From an uncultured Ruminococcus sp. (lineage in GTDB: Bacteria > Bacillota > Clostridia > Oscillospirales > Acutalibacteraceae): a stretch of 59,227 nucleotides of DNA. Below the pieces are notes generated by a model. It saw only the letters and a list, made by a program, of their open reading frames with translations. It was not told the DNA's origin and did not search any database. Location of the stretch: positions 1 to 59,227 of the forward strand of contig CAJUGO010000012.1 in assembly GCA_910585865.1 (NCBI GenBank), written 5' to 3'. The stretch's first letter is position 1. Every line of letters starts with the position of its first letter. Shown here piece by piece: positions 1-10,000 of this stretch. Both the position numbers and the translations under genes were made by a program.

Positions 1-29
1 AACTAGCTTATTTACTGGATTCTGTGTTT

Positions 30-122
30 TGGCGGAGAGAAGGGGATTCGAACCCCTGGTACGGTGATTACCGTACACATGATTTCCAATCATGCTCCTT
101 CGGCCAGCTCGGACATCTCTCC
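30..122 (-). tRNA. tRNA-Ser (anticodon GGA)
   Basis: On the minus strand the 7-bp acceptor stem GGAGAGA/TCTCTCC is complete, followed by discriminator G and an encoded CCA (30-32). The anticodon loop reads TTGGAAA, giving GGA, which decodes UCC/UCU. A long variable arm (GTACGGT...ACCGTAC) marks it as a class II serine tRNA. The T-arm has GTTCGAATC. It stands alone and diverges from pyrH. I saw no clear terminator in the 29 bases beyond its 3' end. Confidence 0.97.
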
Positions 123-401
123 TGATACCGCAAATTATTATAGCAAACAATTTTAAAAAAATCAAGAGTCAATTTACAATATTTGTTTATTTCAAAAATT
201 GCTCGTGTTACAAAAATTTCTGATAAGGCTCAAAACGAATGAAATTGTCGGAATATCTTAAAAAACTTAATTTTGTTTTAACAAGGTCTCTGCTATTTGT
301 TTTTATATTGGTAATTGGAGTAGGGTGGATAATCTAAGCGTGAGAATATAATTACATTAATTATACTTTTCAAAGATTTAGCAAAAAATAGTAGTTTTTT
401 C
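123..401. other. AT-rich intergenic region before pyrH
   Basis: This gap lies between the divergent tRNA-Ser and pyrH. It is AT-rich and has no long ORF. The only structured content I can point to is a possible 32-codon ORF at 239-337, listed separately, and the pyrH promoter just downstream. No hairpin with a T-run is visible. Confidence 0.5.
239..337 (+). CDS. Possible small single-pass membrane protein (32 aa)
   Basis: An ATG at 239 opens a 32-codon frame ending in TAA. The peptide has a basic amphipathic start (MKLSEYLKKL) followed by about 15 hydrophobic residues (LLFVFILVIGVGWII) that could span a membrane. A weak AAGG lies about 10 bases upstream. I do not recognise a family, and no good promoter is visible. 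It could be a chance ORF in AT-rich DNA; the basic-then-hydrophobic layout is the only argument for it. Confidence 0.25.
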   Translation: MKLSEYLKKLNFVLTRSLLFVFILVIGVGWII

Positions 402-430
402 TTTACAAACTACACAATATATTGTATTAT
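402..430 (+). promoter_or_regulatory. Sigma-A type promoter for the pyrH operon
   Basis: TTTACA (402-407), a 17-bp spacer and TATTAT (425-430) lie 37 bp upstream of the chosen pyrH ATG. This is the only good promoter before the long pyrH-to-polC run. Confidence 0.65.
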
Positions 431-466
431 ATTAGTAATTATAATTTTTATTGTGGGGTGTTATGT

Positions 467-1180
467 ATGCAACCAAAATATAAAAGAGTATTATTAAAGC
501 TTTCCGGAGAATCTCTTGCTGGTGAGGAAAAACACGGAATTGATTTTGATACCGTATTAAAAATTTGTAAACCAATAAAAGAATGTGTTGATGCAGGTGT
601 TGAGGTTGCCATAGTTGTCGGCGGAGGAAACTTTTGGCGCGGAAGAAGTTCAGGTGAGATGGATAGAACAAGAGCTGACCATATGGGAATGCTTGCTACA
701 ACAATTAATGCTTTAGGAGTTTGTGATGCTCTTGAACAGCTTGGAGTAGAGGTTAGAGTACAAACTGCAATTGCAATGCATCAGGTAGCAGAACCTTATA
801 TCAGAAATAAGGCTGTACGTCATCTGGAAAAGGGCAGAGTAGTAGTTTTTGGCTGCGGAACCGGAAACCCATTTTTCAGTACAGATACAGCAGCTTCTTT
901 GAGGGCTGTCGAAATTGAAGCAGATATCGTTATGAAAGCAACAATGGTTGACGGTGTTTATGACAGCGATCCCAGAAAAAATCCTAATGCCGTAAAATAT
1001 GATACTGTATCATTTCATGAAGTTCTTAATAAAGATTTGGCTGTAATGGACAGTACTGCCGCTTCGTTGTGCAAGGATAATGACTTGCCCATTCTTGTAT
1101 TCAGTATTGATGATCCGGAGAATATATATCGAGCAGTGTGCGGTGAAAATATTGGCACTGTTGTAAACGGAAACGACTGA
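467..1180 (+). CDS. pyrH: Uridylate kinase (UMP kinase)
   Basis: Cytoplasmic hexameric enzyme that phosphorylates UMP to UDP with ATP in pyrimidine nucleotide synthesis. The protein opens with the amino-acid-kinase signature (KRVLLKLSGESL) and has the glycine-rich VVGGGNFWRG loop, RTRADHMGMLAT and the GTGNPFFSTDTAA segment typical of PyrH. The frame stays open to 422, but the ATG at 467 gives the family's normal N-terminus and length (238 aa) and follows a GTGGGGTG ribosome-site-like stretch. It is the first gene of a run with frr, uppS, cdsA, dxr, rseP, ispG and polC, the standard Firmicutes order. GTP activation and UTP inhibition are known for the family and not visible here. Confidence 0.97.
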   Translation: MQPKYKRVLLKLSGESLAGEEKHGIDFDTVLKICKPIKECVDAGVEVAIVVGGGNFWRGRSSGEMDRTRADHMGMLATTINALGVCDALEQLGVEVRVQTAIAMHQVAEPYIRNKAVRHLEKGRVVVFGCGTGNPFFSTDTAASLRAVEIEADIVMKATMVDGVYDSDPRKNPNAVKYDTVSFHEVLNKDLAVMDSTAASLCKDNDLPILVFSIDDPENIYRAVCGENIGTVVNGND

Positions 1181-1231
1181 TTTTGATTAAATTTATATAT
1201 TTTAACAATAATTATTTAGGAGGCATGAAAT

Positions 1232-1786
1232 ATGCAGACACAGTTAAAAAAAACAGATGAGACTATGGGCAGAAGAATTGACCATATGTGCAAGGAATTT
1301 TCAGAAATTCGTGCAGGCAGAGCTAATCCAGCGGTTTTAGATAAGGTGAAGGTTGATTATTACGGTGCGCCTACTCCGGTAAATCAGCTGGCAGCAGTAT
1401 CAGTTACAGAAGCCCGCACGCTTACTGTTCAGCCTTGGGATGTTTCTGTTTTAAGACAGATTGAAAAGGCTATTCAAGTATCCGATATTGGTATAAATCC
1501 GCAAAACGACGGAAAGGTTATAAGACTTATCTTTCCTCCTTTAACTGAGGACAGACGAAAAGAGATTGTTAAGGATGTTCAAAAAATAGCGGAAGATACA
1601 AAAGTTCAGGTAAGAAACGTTCGCAGAGATACTATTGATAAACTCAAGAGTATGAAAAAAGCCGGTGAACTTACAGAAGATGACTTGAAACAAGGTGAAA
1701 AGAAGACACAGGATCTTACAGATAAATATATTAAAGAGGTAGAGCGTCTTTCTGCTGTGAAGCAAAAAGAAATTCTGGAGATGTAA
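1232..1786 (+). CDS. frr: Ribosome recycling factor
   Basis: Splits post-termination 70S ribosomes together with EF-G. The 184-aa length is normal. Landmarks are EIRAGRANPAVLDKVKVDYYG near the N-terminus, the QPWD motif in domain II, and the charged helical C-terminal half (VRNVRRDTIDKLK...). A strong AGGAGG (1219-1224) precedes the ATG. It lies about 50 bp after pyrH and 1 bp before uppS, so it is probably co-transcribed with both. Confidence 0.97.
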   Translation: MQTQLKKTDETMGRRIDHMCKEFSEIRAGRANPAVLDKVKVDYYGAPTPVNQLAAVSVTEARTLTVQPWDVSVLRQIEKAIQVSDIGINPQNDGKVIRLIFPPLTEDRRKEIVKDVQKIAEDTKVQVRNVRRDTIDKLKSMKKAGELTEDDLKQGEKKTQDLTDKYIKEVERLSAVKQKEILEM

Positions 1787-1787
1787 T

Positions 1788-2534
1788 ATGGCATTATTCA
1801 GGAAGAGTAAAAATAGTGAGCCGGATTTTTCACAAATTGTTCTTCCGTCACATATAGGAATAATTATGGACGGAAACGGAAGATGGGCTAAAAAGCGCGG
1901 TTTGCCGCGAAAAGCCGGCCATACCGCGGGAGCAAAGACATTCCGTAAAATTACAAGATACTGTTCAGATATAGGCATTAAATATTTAACTGTATATGCT
2001 TTTTCAACAGAGAACTGGAAAAGGCCTTCTGATGAAGTTAATTCATTGATGAATTTGTTTAAGTCTTATCTTGAAGAAGCACTTGAAGATTTTAAAGATG
2101 ACAGTATAGTTGTAAGATTTATCGGAGACAAATCTAAATTTAGTGATGGTTTGCGAAGTTTAATGCTTGAAAATGAAGAAAGCTCCAAAGATCGCGACGG
2201 TATGGTATTAAACATTGCAATGAATTACGGAAGTCGTGATGAGATAGTCAGTGCTGTAAGAAATATCAGCGCTGATGTAAAAAACAATATTATATCAATA
2301 CAGGATATTAATGAAAATCTCATTTCAAATTATCTTTATACATCAGGTCAGCCTGATCCTGATTTAATCATCAGACCGAGCGGAGAGTACAGGATTTCCA
2401 ACTTTTTGCTTTGGCAATCCGCTTATACAGAATTTGTTATAATGAACAAATTATGGCCTGATTTTGAAAAATCGGATCTTGATGAAGCGTTAAAAATATA
2501 TTCCTCCAGAAACAGGCGTTATGGCGGAGTGTAA
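1788..2534 (+). CDS. uppS: Isoprenyl (undecaprenyl diphosphate) synthase
   Basis: cis-Prenyltransferase that extends farnesyl diphosphate with isopentenyl diphosphate to the C55 carrier used for peptidoglycan and other wall polymers. The signature IIMDGNGRWAKKRG holds the catalytic Asp and is followed by GHTAGA. YAFSTENWKRP and the C-terminal LIIRPSGEYRISNFLLWQ and WPDF motifs are also present. The length, 248 aa, is typical. It starts one base after frr, with the ribosome site inside the frr 3' end. Later genes in the run (dxr, ispG) supply its isoprenoid precursors. Confidence 0.96.
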   Translation: MALFRKSKNSEPDFSQIVLPSHIGIIMDGNGRWAKKRGLPRKAGHTAGAKTFRKITRYCSDIGIKYLTVYAFSTENWKRPSDEVNSLMNLFKSYLEEALEDFKDDSIVVRFIGDKSKFSDGLRSLMLENEESSKDRDGMVLNIAMNYGSRDEIVSAVRNISADVKNNIISIQDINENLISNYLYTSGQPDPDLIIRPSGEYRISNFLLWQSAYTEFVIMNKLWPDFEKSDLDEALKIYSSRNRRYGGV

Positions 2535-2549
2535 CTGAGAGTTGATATT

Positions 2550-3380
2550 ATGAAATCGTTAAAGCCAAGGCTTTTGACAGCTGCTATCGGAATACCCATA
2601 ATATTAATAATGCTGTTTTTCGCAGAAATGTGGACACCTTTAGTTGGTATTGTTTTGGGTATTGCATCTTCTTTTATGGTTGGCGAATATTTAAATGCTG
2701 TAAAACTTCTTAATAAATTAGCATTGTCAATTCCATGTATATTATTTACTTTTTTGCTGTCAATGATAATTGCATCAAAATATGTATTTGTTTTCTTATT
2801 TTTATTTGCAATAGCAATATTCTTTGTGATGATAATGAAACATGAAGATATTTCTTTTACTGATTTGTCTTATGCGATTCTTGGAACATTGATTATTTCA
2901 TTTGGAATGAGTTCACTTGCAAGTATTTGTTCAGGCGGTTATTCAATAACTTTTTATTTTGTAGTCGCATTTGCTTTACCATGGATGGCAGATGCAGGAG
3001 GCTTTTTTATTGGTGCTTCAATGGGAAGTCATAAGCTTTGTCCTAAAATAAGCCCTAAAAAAACAGTTGAAGGTGCAGTGGGCGGCATATTATTTTGTAT
3101 TTTATCTGCTGTAGCTATCGGTGTTATTTTTCAGTTTTGCGTTATGCCTGAAGTCAGTATTAATTTTTGGGCATTAATTTTAATTGGTGCAATTGATGCG
3201 CCTTTGTCAATCCTTGGCGACTTAAGTTTTTCTTTGATAAAAAGAAATTTCAGCATAAAAGATTATGGTTCTATTTTTCCCGGACATGGCGGGATGCTTG
3301 ACAGATTTGACAGCATAATTTTTACTGCTCCTGTATTGGTTGCAGTACATCAATTTATGCCGTTTATAACATTGGGGTGA
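2550..3380 (+). CDS. cdsA: Phosphatidate cytidylyltransferase (CDP-DAG synthase)
   Basis: Integral membrane enzyme that makes CDP-diacylglycerol from CTP and phosphatidic acid, the branch point of phospholipid synthesis. The family signature near the C-terminus is clear: SLIKRNFSIKDYGSIFPGHGG followed by LDRFDSI, with the metal-binding Asp residues. About eight hydrophobic segments precede and surround it. The 276 aa length is normal. The start ATG has a weak GAGAG upstream, consistent with coupling to uppS 16 bp earlier. Confidence 0.95.
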   Translation: MKSLKPRLLTAAIGIPIILIMLFFAEMWTPLVGIVLGIASSFMVGEYLNAVKLLNKLALSIPCILFTFLLSMIIASKYVFVFLFLFAIAIFFVMIMKHEDISFTDLSYAILGTLIISFGMSSLASICSGGYSITFYFVVAFALPWMADAGGFFIGASMGSHKLCPKISPKKTVEGAVGGILFCILSAVAIGVIFQFCVMPEVSINFWALILIGAIDAPLSILGDLSFSLIKRNFSIKDYGSIFPGHGGMLDRFDSIIFTAPVLVAVHQFMPFITLG

Positions 3381-3383
3381 AAT

Positions 3384-4532
3384 ATGATACAAAATATTTC
3401 TATTTTAGGGTCAACCGGTTCAATTGGGACACAGACTCTGGATGTTGTTGATAAGCTTGGTCTTAAGGTATGTGCCTTGACTGCTTCAACCAATATAAAT
3501 CTTCTCGAAGAGCAAGTAAGAAAATATAAACCGGAGCTTGCTGTTGTTTTTGACGAAGATAAAGCAAAAATATTTAAAGAAAATATAAAGGATACCAACA
3601 CATCCGTGCTTTGCGGAATGGATGGTTTAATTGCTGCTGCAACAATCAATAAAACTGATTTGGTGCTTAATTCAGTGGTTGGAATGGTAGGGCTGCAGCC
3701 TACTATAGCAGCGGCAAATGCAAAAAAGAACATTGCGCTTGCAAACAAAGAAACTCTTGTTGCTGGAGGCAGGCTTGTAACTGACGCTGTTAAGAAGAAC
3801 GGCGTTGAGCTTTTGCCGGTTGACAGTGAGCACTCTGCAATTTTCCAGTGTTTGCAAGGTATTCCTGATAAAAAAATGCTTAAAAAGATTATTTTAACTG
3901 CATCTGGCGGTCCTTTTTTTGGAAGGACTATTGATGAATTAAAAACAGTTACTATTGAACAGGCACTTAGTCATCCTAATTGGAGTATGGGAGCAAAAAT
4001 CACCATAGATTCTGCCACAATGATGAATAAAGGGCTTGAAATTATAGAGGCCAAGTGGCTTTTTGACGTATCATCAGAAAACATTGACGTAGTAGTCCAT
4101 CGTGAAAGTATTATTCATTCTCTTATAGAGTGTATTGATAATTCTGTATTGGCACAGCTTGGTATGCCGGATATGCGTATACCAATACAGTATGCCATTA
4201 CATATCCTGAAAGATATCAATCTCCCGTTAGTGAACTAAGTCTTACTAAAATAGGGAAATTAACCTTTTTTGAGCCTGATTATGATACATTTAAGTGCTT
4301 AGGCGCATGTAAAAAAGCACTTGAGCTTGGCGGAACTGCGACGGCTATTGCAAATGGTGCAAATGAGGAAGCAAACAAATTATTTCGTGAGGGTAAAATT
4401 TCTTTTCTTGATATCGGTGAGCTTGTTATGGGAGCTGTTGACAGCGTCAGTAATTTTGAACCGGCAGATGTTCGTGATGTTTTGAATGCCGATAGTCTGG
4501 CACGGCAATACGTTAAAGATAAAGTATCATAA
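3384..4532 (+). CDS. dxr: 1-deoxy-D-xylulose 5-phosphate reductoisomerase
   Basis: Second step of the MEP isoprenoid pathway: NADPH-dependent rearrangement and reduction of DXP to MEP. The N-terminal dinucleotide-binding motif is ILGSTGSIGTQTLDVV. NKETLVAGG, the metal and substrate motif PVDSEHSAIFQC, and the HPNWSMGAKITIDSATMMNKG signature are all intact. The length is 382 aa. It starts 3 bp after cdsA and lies in one transcription unit with ispG. Fosmidomycin sensitivity is a family property, not shown by the sequence. Confidence 0.97.
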   Translation: MIQNISILGSTGSIGTQTLDVVDKLGLKVCALTASTNINLLEEQVRKYKPELAVVFDEDKAKIFKENIKDTNTSVLCGMDGLIAAATINKTDLVLNSVVGMVGLQPTIAAANAKKNIALANKETLVAGGRLVTDAVKKNGVELLPVDSEHSAIFQCLQGIPDKKMLKKIILTASGGPFFGRTIDELKTVTIEQALSHPNWSMGAKITIDSATMMNKGLEIIEAKWLFDVSSENIDVVVHRESIIHSLIECIDNSVLAQLGMPDMRIPIQYAITYPERYQSPVSELSLTKIGKLTFFEPDYDTFKCLGACKKALELGGTATAIANGANEEANKLFREGKISFLDIGELVMGAVDSVSNFEPADVRDVLNADSLARQYVKDKVS

Positions 4533-4570
4533 TTTTTGCGGTAATTTATAATGGAGATGAATGTTTTTTA

Positions 4571-5938
4571 ATGCAGATTTTGATTGTAGCAGCTTTAATT
4601 ATTATAGGCATTTTACTTTTTGAACTGATAATATTTTCACATGAATTCGGTCATTTTATAACTGCGAAACTTTCAGGAGTTAAAGTTAACGAATTTGCAC
4701 TTGGTATGGGTCCGAAACTTTTTGGCTTTAAAAAGGGCGAAACGCAGTATACTTTGCGCCTTTTTCCTATTGGCGGTTTTTGTGCAATGGAGGGTGAGGA
4801 CGAAGATAGTGACGAACCCCGTGCATTTAACAATGCTAAAATATGGAAGAGAATGATTATCATAATTGCGGGTGCAGTTATGAATATTATTTTAGGATTT
4901 ATTATGATGTTTGCCTTTACTGTTCAGGCGGACAGTTACGTTTCAACAACTGTCGATGGATTCTACAGCTTGGCACATACTGCGAGTTCAGGCTTGAAAT
5001 CCGGGGATGAAATAATCGAAATTAACGGTTATTCAATATGGAATACAAGAGATTTACAGTTTGCAATAGCTACGCTTCCATGTAAAGAGGTTGACGGCAA
5101 AACTCTTGATATTTACAGACAGGATTGTGAAGAAGCTGCTCTCAGTGTTTGTAATAGTATTATTACTGACAATAAACCTAATGAAAAACAACATGAAGAG
5201 CTTTCTGATATTTATTCAGACGGACGTTCCGAAATAGCTAAAGCACAGACTAAGGAAGAAGCTTATAAGGCTTTGGAAAAAGTTTGCAGCAATGCATATG
5301 CTGTTTTTGGTATTAGTGACTATAAAACTCCTGAGATTAAAGAGCAGGATACCCGTCAGCGCTTTATTGCTGATGTAAAAGTGAAAAGGAACGGGGAAGA
5401 AGTTAAGCTTAATCAAGTTCAATTTTACACTTTAGAAGGCAGCGGCGATACAAAATCTACAGTTTCAATAGATTTTGCATTGAAACCTATTGAAAAAACA
5501 TTTGGTTCTGTAATATCTCAGACCTTTACTGAAACTTGCTCAATGGCAAAAACTGTATGGACTTCGCTTGTATGGCTTGTTCAGGGCAGATTCTCTTTTA
5601 ACGATTTATCAGGCCCGGTTGGAATAGCCACAGTTGTTACTAATGTTGCATCACAGGGACTTCAGTCGGGATTTGGCGATGCAGTTAATAATATATTGTT
5701 TGTAATGATTCTTATCACGGTAAATCTCGGCATAGTAAACATGCTTCCATTCCCGGCTCTCGACGGCGGACGTTTTGTATTTTTGCTTATTGAGGGAATA
5801 TTTAAAAAACCTATACCGCGTAAAGTCGAACAAGTGGTTAATGCAGCGGGTCTTGCTCTGCTTATGATATTTATGGTAGTTATATCGGTAAAGGATATTT
5901 GGCAATTAGTTACGGGTAATTTTCCCGGAATGCAATAA
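4571..5938 (+). CDS. rseP: RseP-type site-2 zinc metalloprotease
   Basis: Membrane-embedded protease that cuts transmembrane anti-sigma factors or signal-peptide remnants within the bilayer (RasP in Bacillus). The first membrane segment carries the zinc site HEFGH (S-H-E-F-G-H at about residue 24). The third metal ligand is in NMLPFPALDGGR near residue 395. A PDZ-like region (LKSGDEIIEINGY) follows the second membrane helix. At 455 aa it is longer than the usual 340-430. The extra length appears to be a charged, non-membrane stretch of roughly residues 195-285 within or after the PDZ region. The ribosome site GGAGATGA precedes the ATG at 4571. Confidence 0.93.
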   Translation: MQILIVAALIIIGILLFELIIFSHEFGHFITAKLSGVKVNEFALGMGPKLFGFKKGETQYTLRLFPIGGFCAMEGEDEDSDEPRAFNNAKIWKRMIIIIAGAVMNIILGFIMMFAFTVQADSYVSTTVDGFYSLAHTASSGLKSGDEIIEINGYSIWNTRDLQFAIATLPCKEVDGKTLDIYRQDCEEAALSVCNSIITDNKPNEKQHEELSDIYSDGRSEIAKAQTKEEAYKALEKVCSNAYAVFGISDYKTPEIKEQDTRQRFIADVKVKRNGEEVKLNQVQFYTLEGSGDTKSTVSIDFALKPIEKTFGSVISQTFTETCSMAKTVWTSLVWLVQGRFSFNDLSGPVGIATVVTNVASQGLQSGFGDAVNNILFVMILITVNLGIVNMLPFPALDGGRFVFLLIEGIFKKPIPRKVEQVVNAAGLALLMIFMVVISVKDIWQLVTGNFPGMQ

Positions 5939-5949
5939 CGGAGGATAAA

Positions 5950-6993
5950 ATGGGTAGTAAAATACAGGTAACTGCCGGCAGTGTTAAAATCGGCGGAGGT
6001 GCAAAGGTCTCTGTTCAGTCAATGCTCAATGTACCGTCAACAGATATTGACGGCTCAGTAAAGCAGGCAAAAATTCTTGAAAATGCAGGCTGTCAGATTA
6101 TCCGTGCGGCAATACCTAACAAAGATGCCGTAAAACTTATTCCTGCATTAAAAGAAGCTGTAAGTGTCCCAATAGTAGCTGATATTCATTTTGACTATAA
6201 GCTTGCGATTGAGGCTAGTGCTGCAGGGGTTGATAAAATTCGTATAAACCCGGGAAATATAGGGGCGGATGACAAAGTTAAGGCTGTTGCAGATGCTTGC
6301 AGACAGCGTAATATACCAATAAGAATCGGCGTAAATTCGGGTTCCCTTGAAAAGGAAATTCTTGCAAAGTACGGTCACCCTACCCCTCAGGCACTTTGTG
6401 ACAGTGCACTTTATCATGCCTCATTGCTTGAGAAATTTGATTTTTATGACATTGTTCTTTCCATGAAGAGTTCAACTGTTTCAACGATGATTAAGGCGTA
6501 TGAGCTTGCTGCACAACAGTGCGATTACCCGCTCCATCTTGGAGTCACTGAGGCAGGAACGGAAAGAATGGGCATTATTAAATCTGCAGTAGGCTTGGGC
6601 TCACTGCTTTTGCACGGCATAGGCGATACGGTACGTGTTTCTCTTACTGCTGACCCTGTAAAAGAAGTTTATGCTGCTTATGATATTTTAAAGGCTATTG
6701 ATATAGAAAAAAGCGGTGTACAGTTTGTCTCCTGTCCAACCTGTGGACGTACAAGAATTGATCTTGTTAAAATTGCCGGGGAAGTTGAAGACAGACTGAG
6801 AGACTGTAAAAAGAATATAAAAGTTGCTGTTATGGGGTGTGTAGTAAACGGTCCCGGAGAGGCAAAGGAAGCTGATATCGGTATTGCTGGAGGAGATGGC
6901 TGCGGACTGGTATTTAAGAAAGGTGAAATTCTTTATAAGGTTCCGGAGGACAGACTTGTGGATGCACTTATAGAGGAAGTTGAAAAGTTATAA
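5950..6993 (+). CDS. ispG: (E)-4-hydroxy-3-methylbut-2-enyl-diphosphate synthase
   Basis: MEP-pathway enzyme with a [4Fe-4S] cluster that converts MEcPP to HMBPP. The cluster ligands are visible as CPTCGR (about residue 260) and the later GCVVNGPGEA motif. The N-terminal TIM-barrel motifs VQSMLNVPSTD and ADIHFD are present. The length is 347 aa, the short bacterial form. It lies 11 bp after rseP with its own AACGGAGG site. It completes the dxr...ispG pairing in this operon. Confidence 0.97.
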   Translation: MGSKIQVTAGSVKIGGGAKVSVQSMLNVPSTDIDGSVKQAKILENAGCQIIRAAIPNKDAVKLIPALKEAVSVPIVADIHFDYKLAIEASAAGVDKIRINPGNIGADDKVKAVADACRQRNIPIRIGVNSGSLEKEILAKYGHPTPQALCDSALYHASLLEKFDFYDIVLSMKSSTVSTMIKAYELAAQQCDYPLHLGVTEAGTERMGIIKSAVGLGSLLLHGIGDTVRVSLTADPVKEVYAAYDILKAIDIEKSGVQFVSCPTCGRTRIDLVKIAGEVEDRLRDCKKNIKVAVMGCVVNGPGEAKEADIGIAGGDGCGLVFKKGEILYKVPEDRLVDALIEEVEKL

Positions 6994-7008
6994 TTCAGAA
7001 GGATATAT

Positions 7009-10000
7009 ATGAAAACATTAGGAGAAGTCTTTAATTCGCAGTTTGGCATAAATTTACCTGATTCTGTGTCGAACGGAGTAATGACAAAACTTAATATTAA
7101 CAACGAAGCCCGTTTAGTTACCTTTTGGGTCAAATTTGACGGGCTTATTGAACGTCAAGTTCTGTTTGATTCGGAAAAATGTATTGCAAGGGAATTAAAA
7201 GTGAATGCTGCTGTAATAAAACCGCAATATTCATCGAAGCTTTTCAGTACAGATTATTTTTCGCAGCTTTATATTGCAATAAAGCGTGATATTCCGAGTA
7301 TAAATGGAACTTTAAATAATGCAGAAGTTAATTTTGACGGAACTGATATTACAATAAATTTGCTTAACGGCGGCAAAAATCTGCTTGACAGCAAAGGCTT
7401 TGATAAGGCTCTTGTTAAGATTATTGCGGATGAATTCAACATTCATGTCGGTGTTAAATATACAGGCACTTTTGAAGCTGAGGCTGAAAGTCTTGAGTAT
7501 AAAGAAGCAATAAAAAATGCTCAGGAGCAAATAAGCAGAGCACAGCTTGAGAAGGCGGCGGAATTTTATAAAGATGAAGAAGAAACTTCAGCTAAAGTCA
7601 AAGAAAAACACGCAGAAGAATGTACATCAAATATTGAGATAAGAGAAGGAAAATTTGCAACACCTCAGATTATACAATCTTCAATTAGACCGCTATACGG
7701 CAACTCAATCAGAGGGAAAATGATACCAATATCTGCGATAGCTGGCGACTCGGGAAGAATTGTGATATGGGGTGATGTTTTTGATATTGAAAAAAGAATT
7801 ACCAAGAGCGGTGATAAAAATATATTTACAATCGACATTACCGACTACACTGGCTCAACAACTGTAAAGATTTTTAATACAATTAAAGATTCTGCTGTAA
7901 TAGATACAATTAAAAAAGGAAACACAATTGTTGTGCAGGGTGATGTTGAATATGATAAATACGCAGGAGAGCTTGTTGTAAACGCACGTTCAATAGGGAC
8001 AGCACAGAAAGTAAACGTAACAGACAATGCTAAAAAGAAGAGAGTAGAGCTGCACCTCCATACAAATATGTCTCAAATGGATGCAGTTACATCTGCAGGA
8101 GATTTAGTAAACCGTGCTTATAAATGGGGACACAAAGCTGTTGCTATTACCGACCACGGTGTTGCTCAGGCATACCCGGATGCAATGAAAGCTGCCGACA
8201 AGATTAATAAAGACGAAGAGAAAATAAAAGTTATTTACGGTCTTGAGGCTTACTTTATGGATGACCTTGTTGAATCCGTAACCGGTGATTCAGACACATC
8301 GTTTGAGGGAACATTTATATGTTTTGACATAGAAACAACAGGTTTGTCGGCTGCACGCGATAAAATAACTGAAATCGGTGCTGTTAAAGTGGTAAATGGT
8401 GAAATAAAGGAAACATTTTCAACTTTTGTTAATCCCGAGATGCCGATACCTCAGAAAATTACACAGCTTACAGGTATTACTGATGATATGGTTAAGAGTG
8501 CACCGTCTCAAAGTGAAGCTGTAACAGCTTTTCTTGAATTCGCAGGCAATAACGTTCTTGTTGCTCATAATGCTCCGTTTGATACTTCTTTTATTCGTAA
8601 GGCGTGCGAAAATATGGGCAGAGAGTATAATTGTACTTCTATTGATACAGTAGCTATTTCAAGGGCAATATTAAGCGACATAAAAAATTGTAAGCTTGAC
8701 ACGGTCGCAAAATATTTACGGCTTGGTGATTTTAATCATCACAGGGCCACAGATGATGCAGAAATTCTTGCAAAGATATTTATATGTCTTTGTCAGAGAC
8801 TTAAAGATGATTATAATATAAATAAGACAAGTGAAATAAATACTAAAATTGCAGGTGGAGATTTTAAAAAGCTGCCTACTTATCATCAGATTATTCTTGT
8901 TAAAAATTACACGGGATTAAAGAACTTATATAAGTTAATTTCTTACAGTCATCTTAATTATTTTTATAAGAAGCCCAGAATACCCAAAAGTGAACTCATA
9001 AAGCACAGGGAGGGACTTATTATAGGTTCTGCCTGCTGTGCGGGACAGCTTTATTCAGCTGTTCTTTCTGGAAAACCATGGGCGGAATTAAAACAGATTG
9101 CCTCATTTTATGATTATTTAGAAATTCAGCCGTCCGGTAATAACAGCTTTTTGCTGAGGGAAGGAAGATTTAATTCACTTGACGAATTGCTTGATATTGA
9201 CAGAACGATAATCAAGCTTGCCAAAGAGCTTGGAAAACCTGTTTGTGCTACGTGCGATGTTCATTTTATGGATCCGACCGATTCTGAATTCCGAAAAATT
9301 CTTATGGCAGGTCAAGGATATAAAGATGCAGAAAATCAGGCACCTCTTTATTTCAGAACAACTGCAGAGATGCTAAAGGAATTTGAGTGGCTGGGCAAGG
9401 AAAAGGCTTATGAAGTGGTCGTTGAAAATCCAAATAAGATTGCTGAGATGTGTGAAAGCATACGGCCAATTCCCAAGGGAACATTCCCGCCAAATATTGA
9501 GGGTGCACAGGAACAGTTAATTGATATTACATGGAAAAGGGCAAAAGATAAATATGGCGACCCTCTTCCTGAAATTGTTAAGGCTCGTCTTGACAAGGAA
9601 CTCAATTCCATTACGACCTACGGATTCTCCGTTCTCTATATGACTGCACAAAAGCTTGTTGCAGACAGTGAAGCCCATGGATATCTTGTTGGTTCAAGAG
9701 GTTCGGTAGGTTCTTCTTTTGTTGCCACAATGTCGGGTATTTCAGAGGTTAATCCTTTGTGTCCGCATTATGTTTGTCCAAAGTGCAAACACAGTGAGTT
9801 TATTACAGACGGAAGTTACGGTTCCGGCTTTGATATGCCGCCAAAGGATTGTCCCGAATGCGGTACAAAAATGGATCAGGACGGTCACGAAATACCGTTT
9901 GAAACTTTTCTTGGATTTAAGGGTGATAAAGTGCCTGATATTGACCTTAACTTCAGTGGTGAATATCAGTCAAAATCGCATCGTTATACAGAAGAATTGT

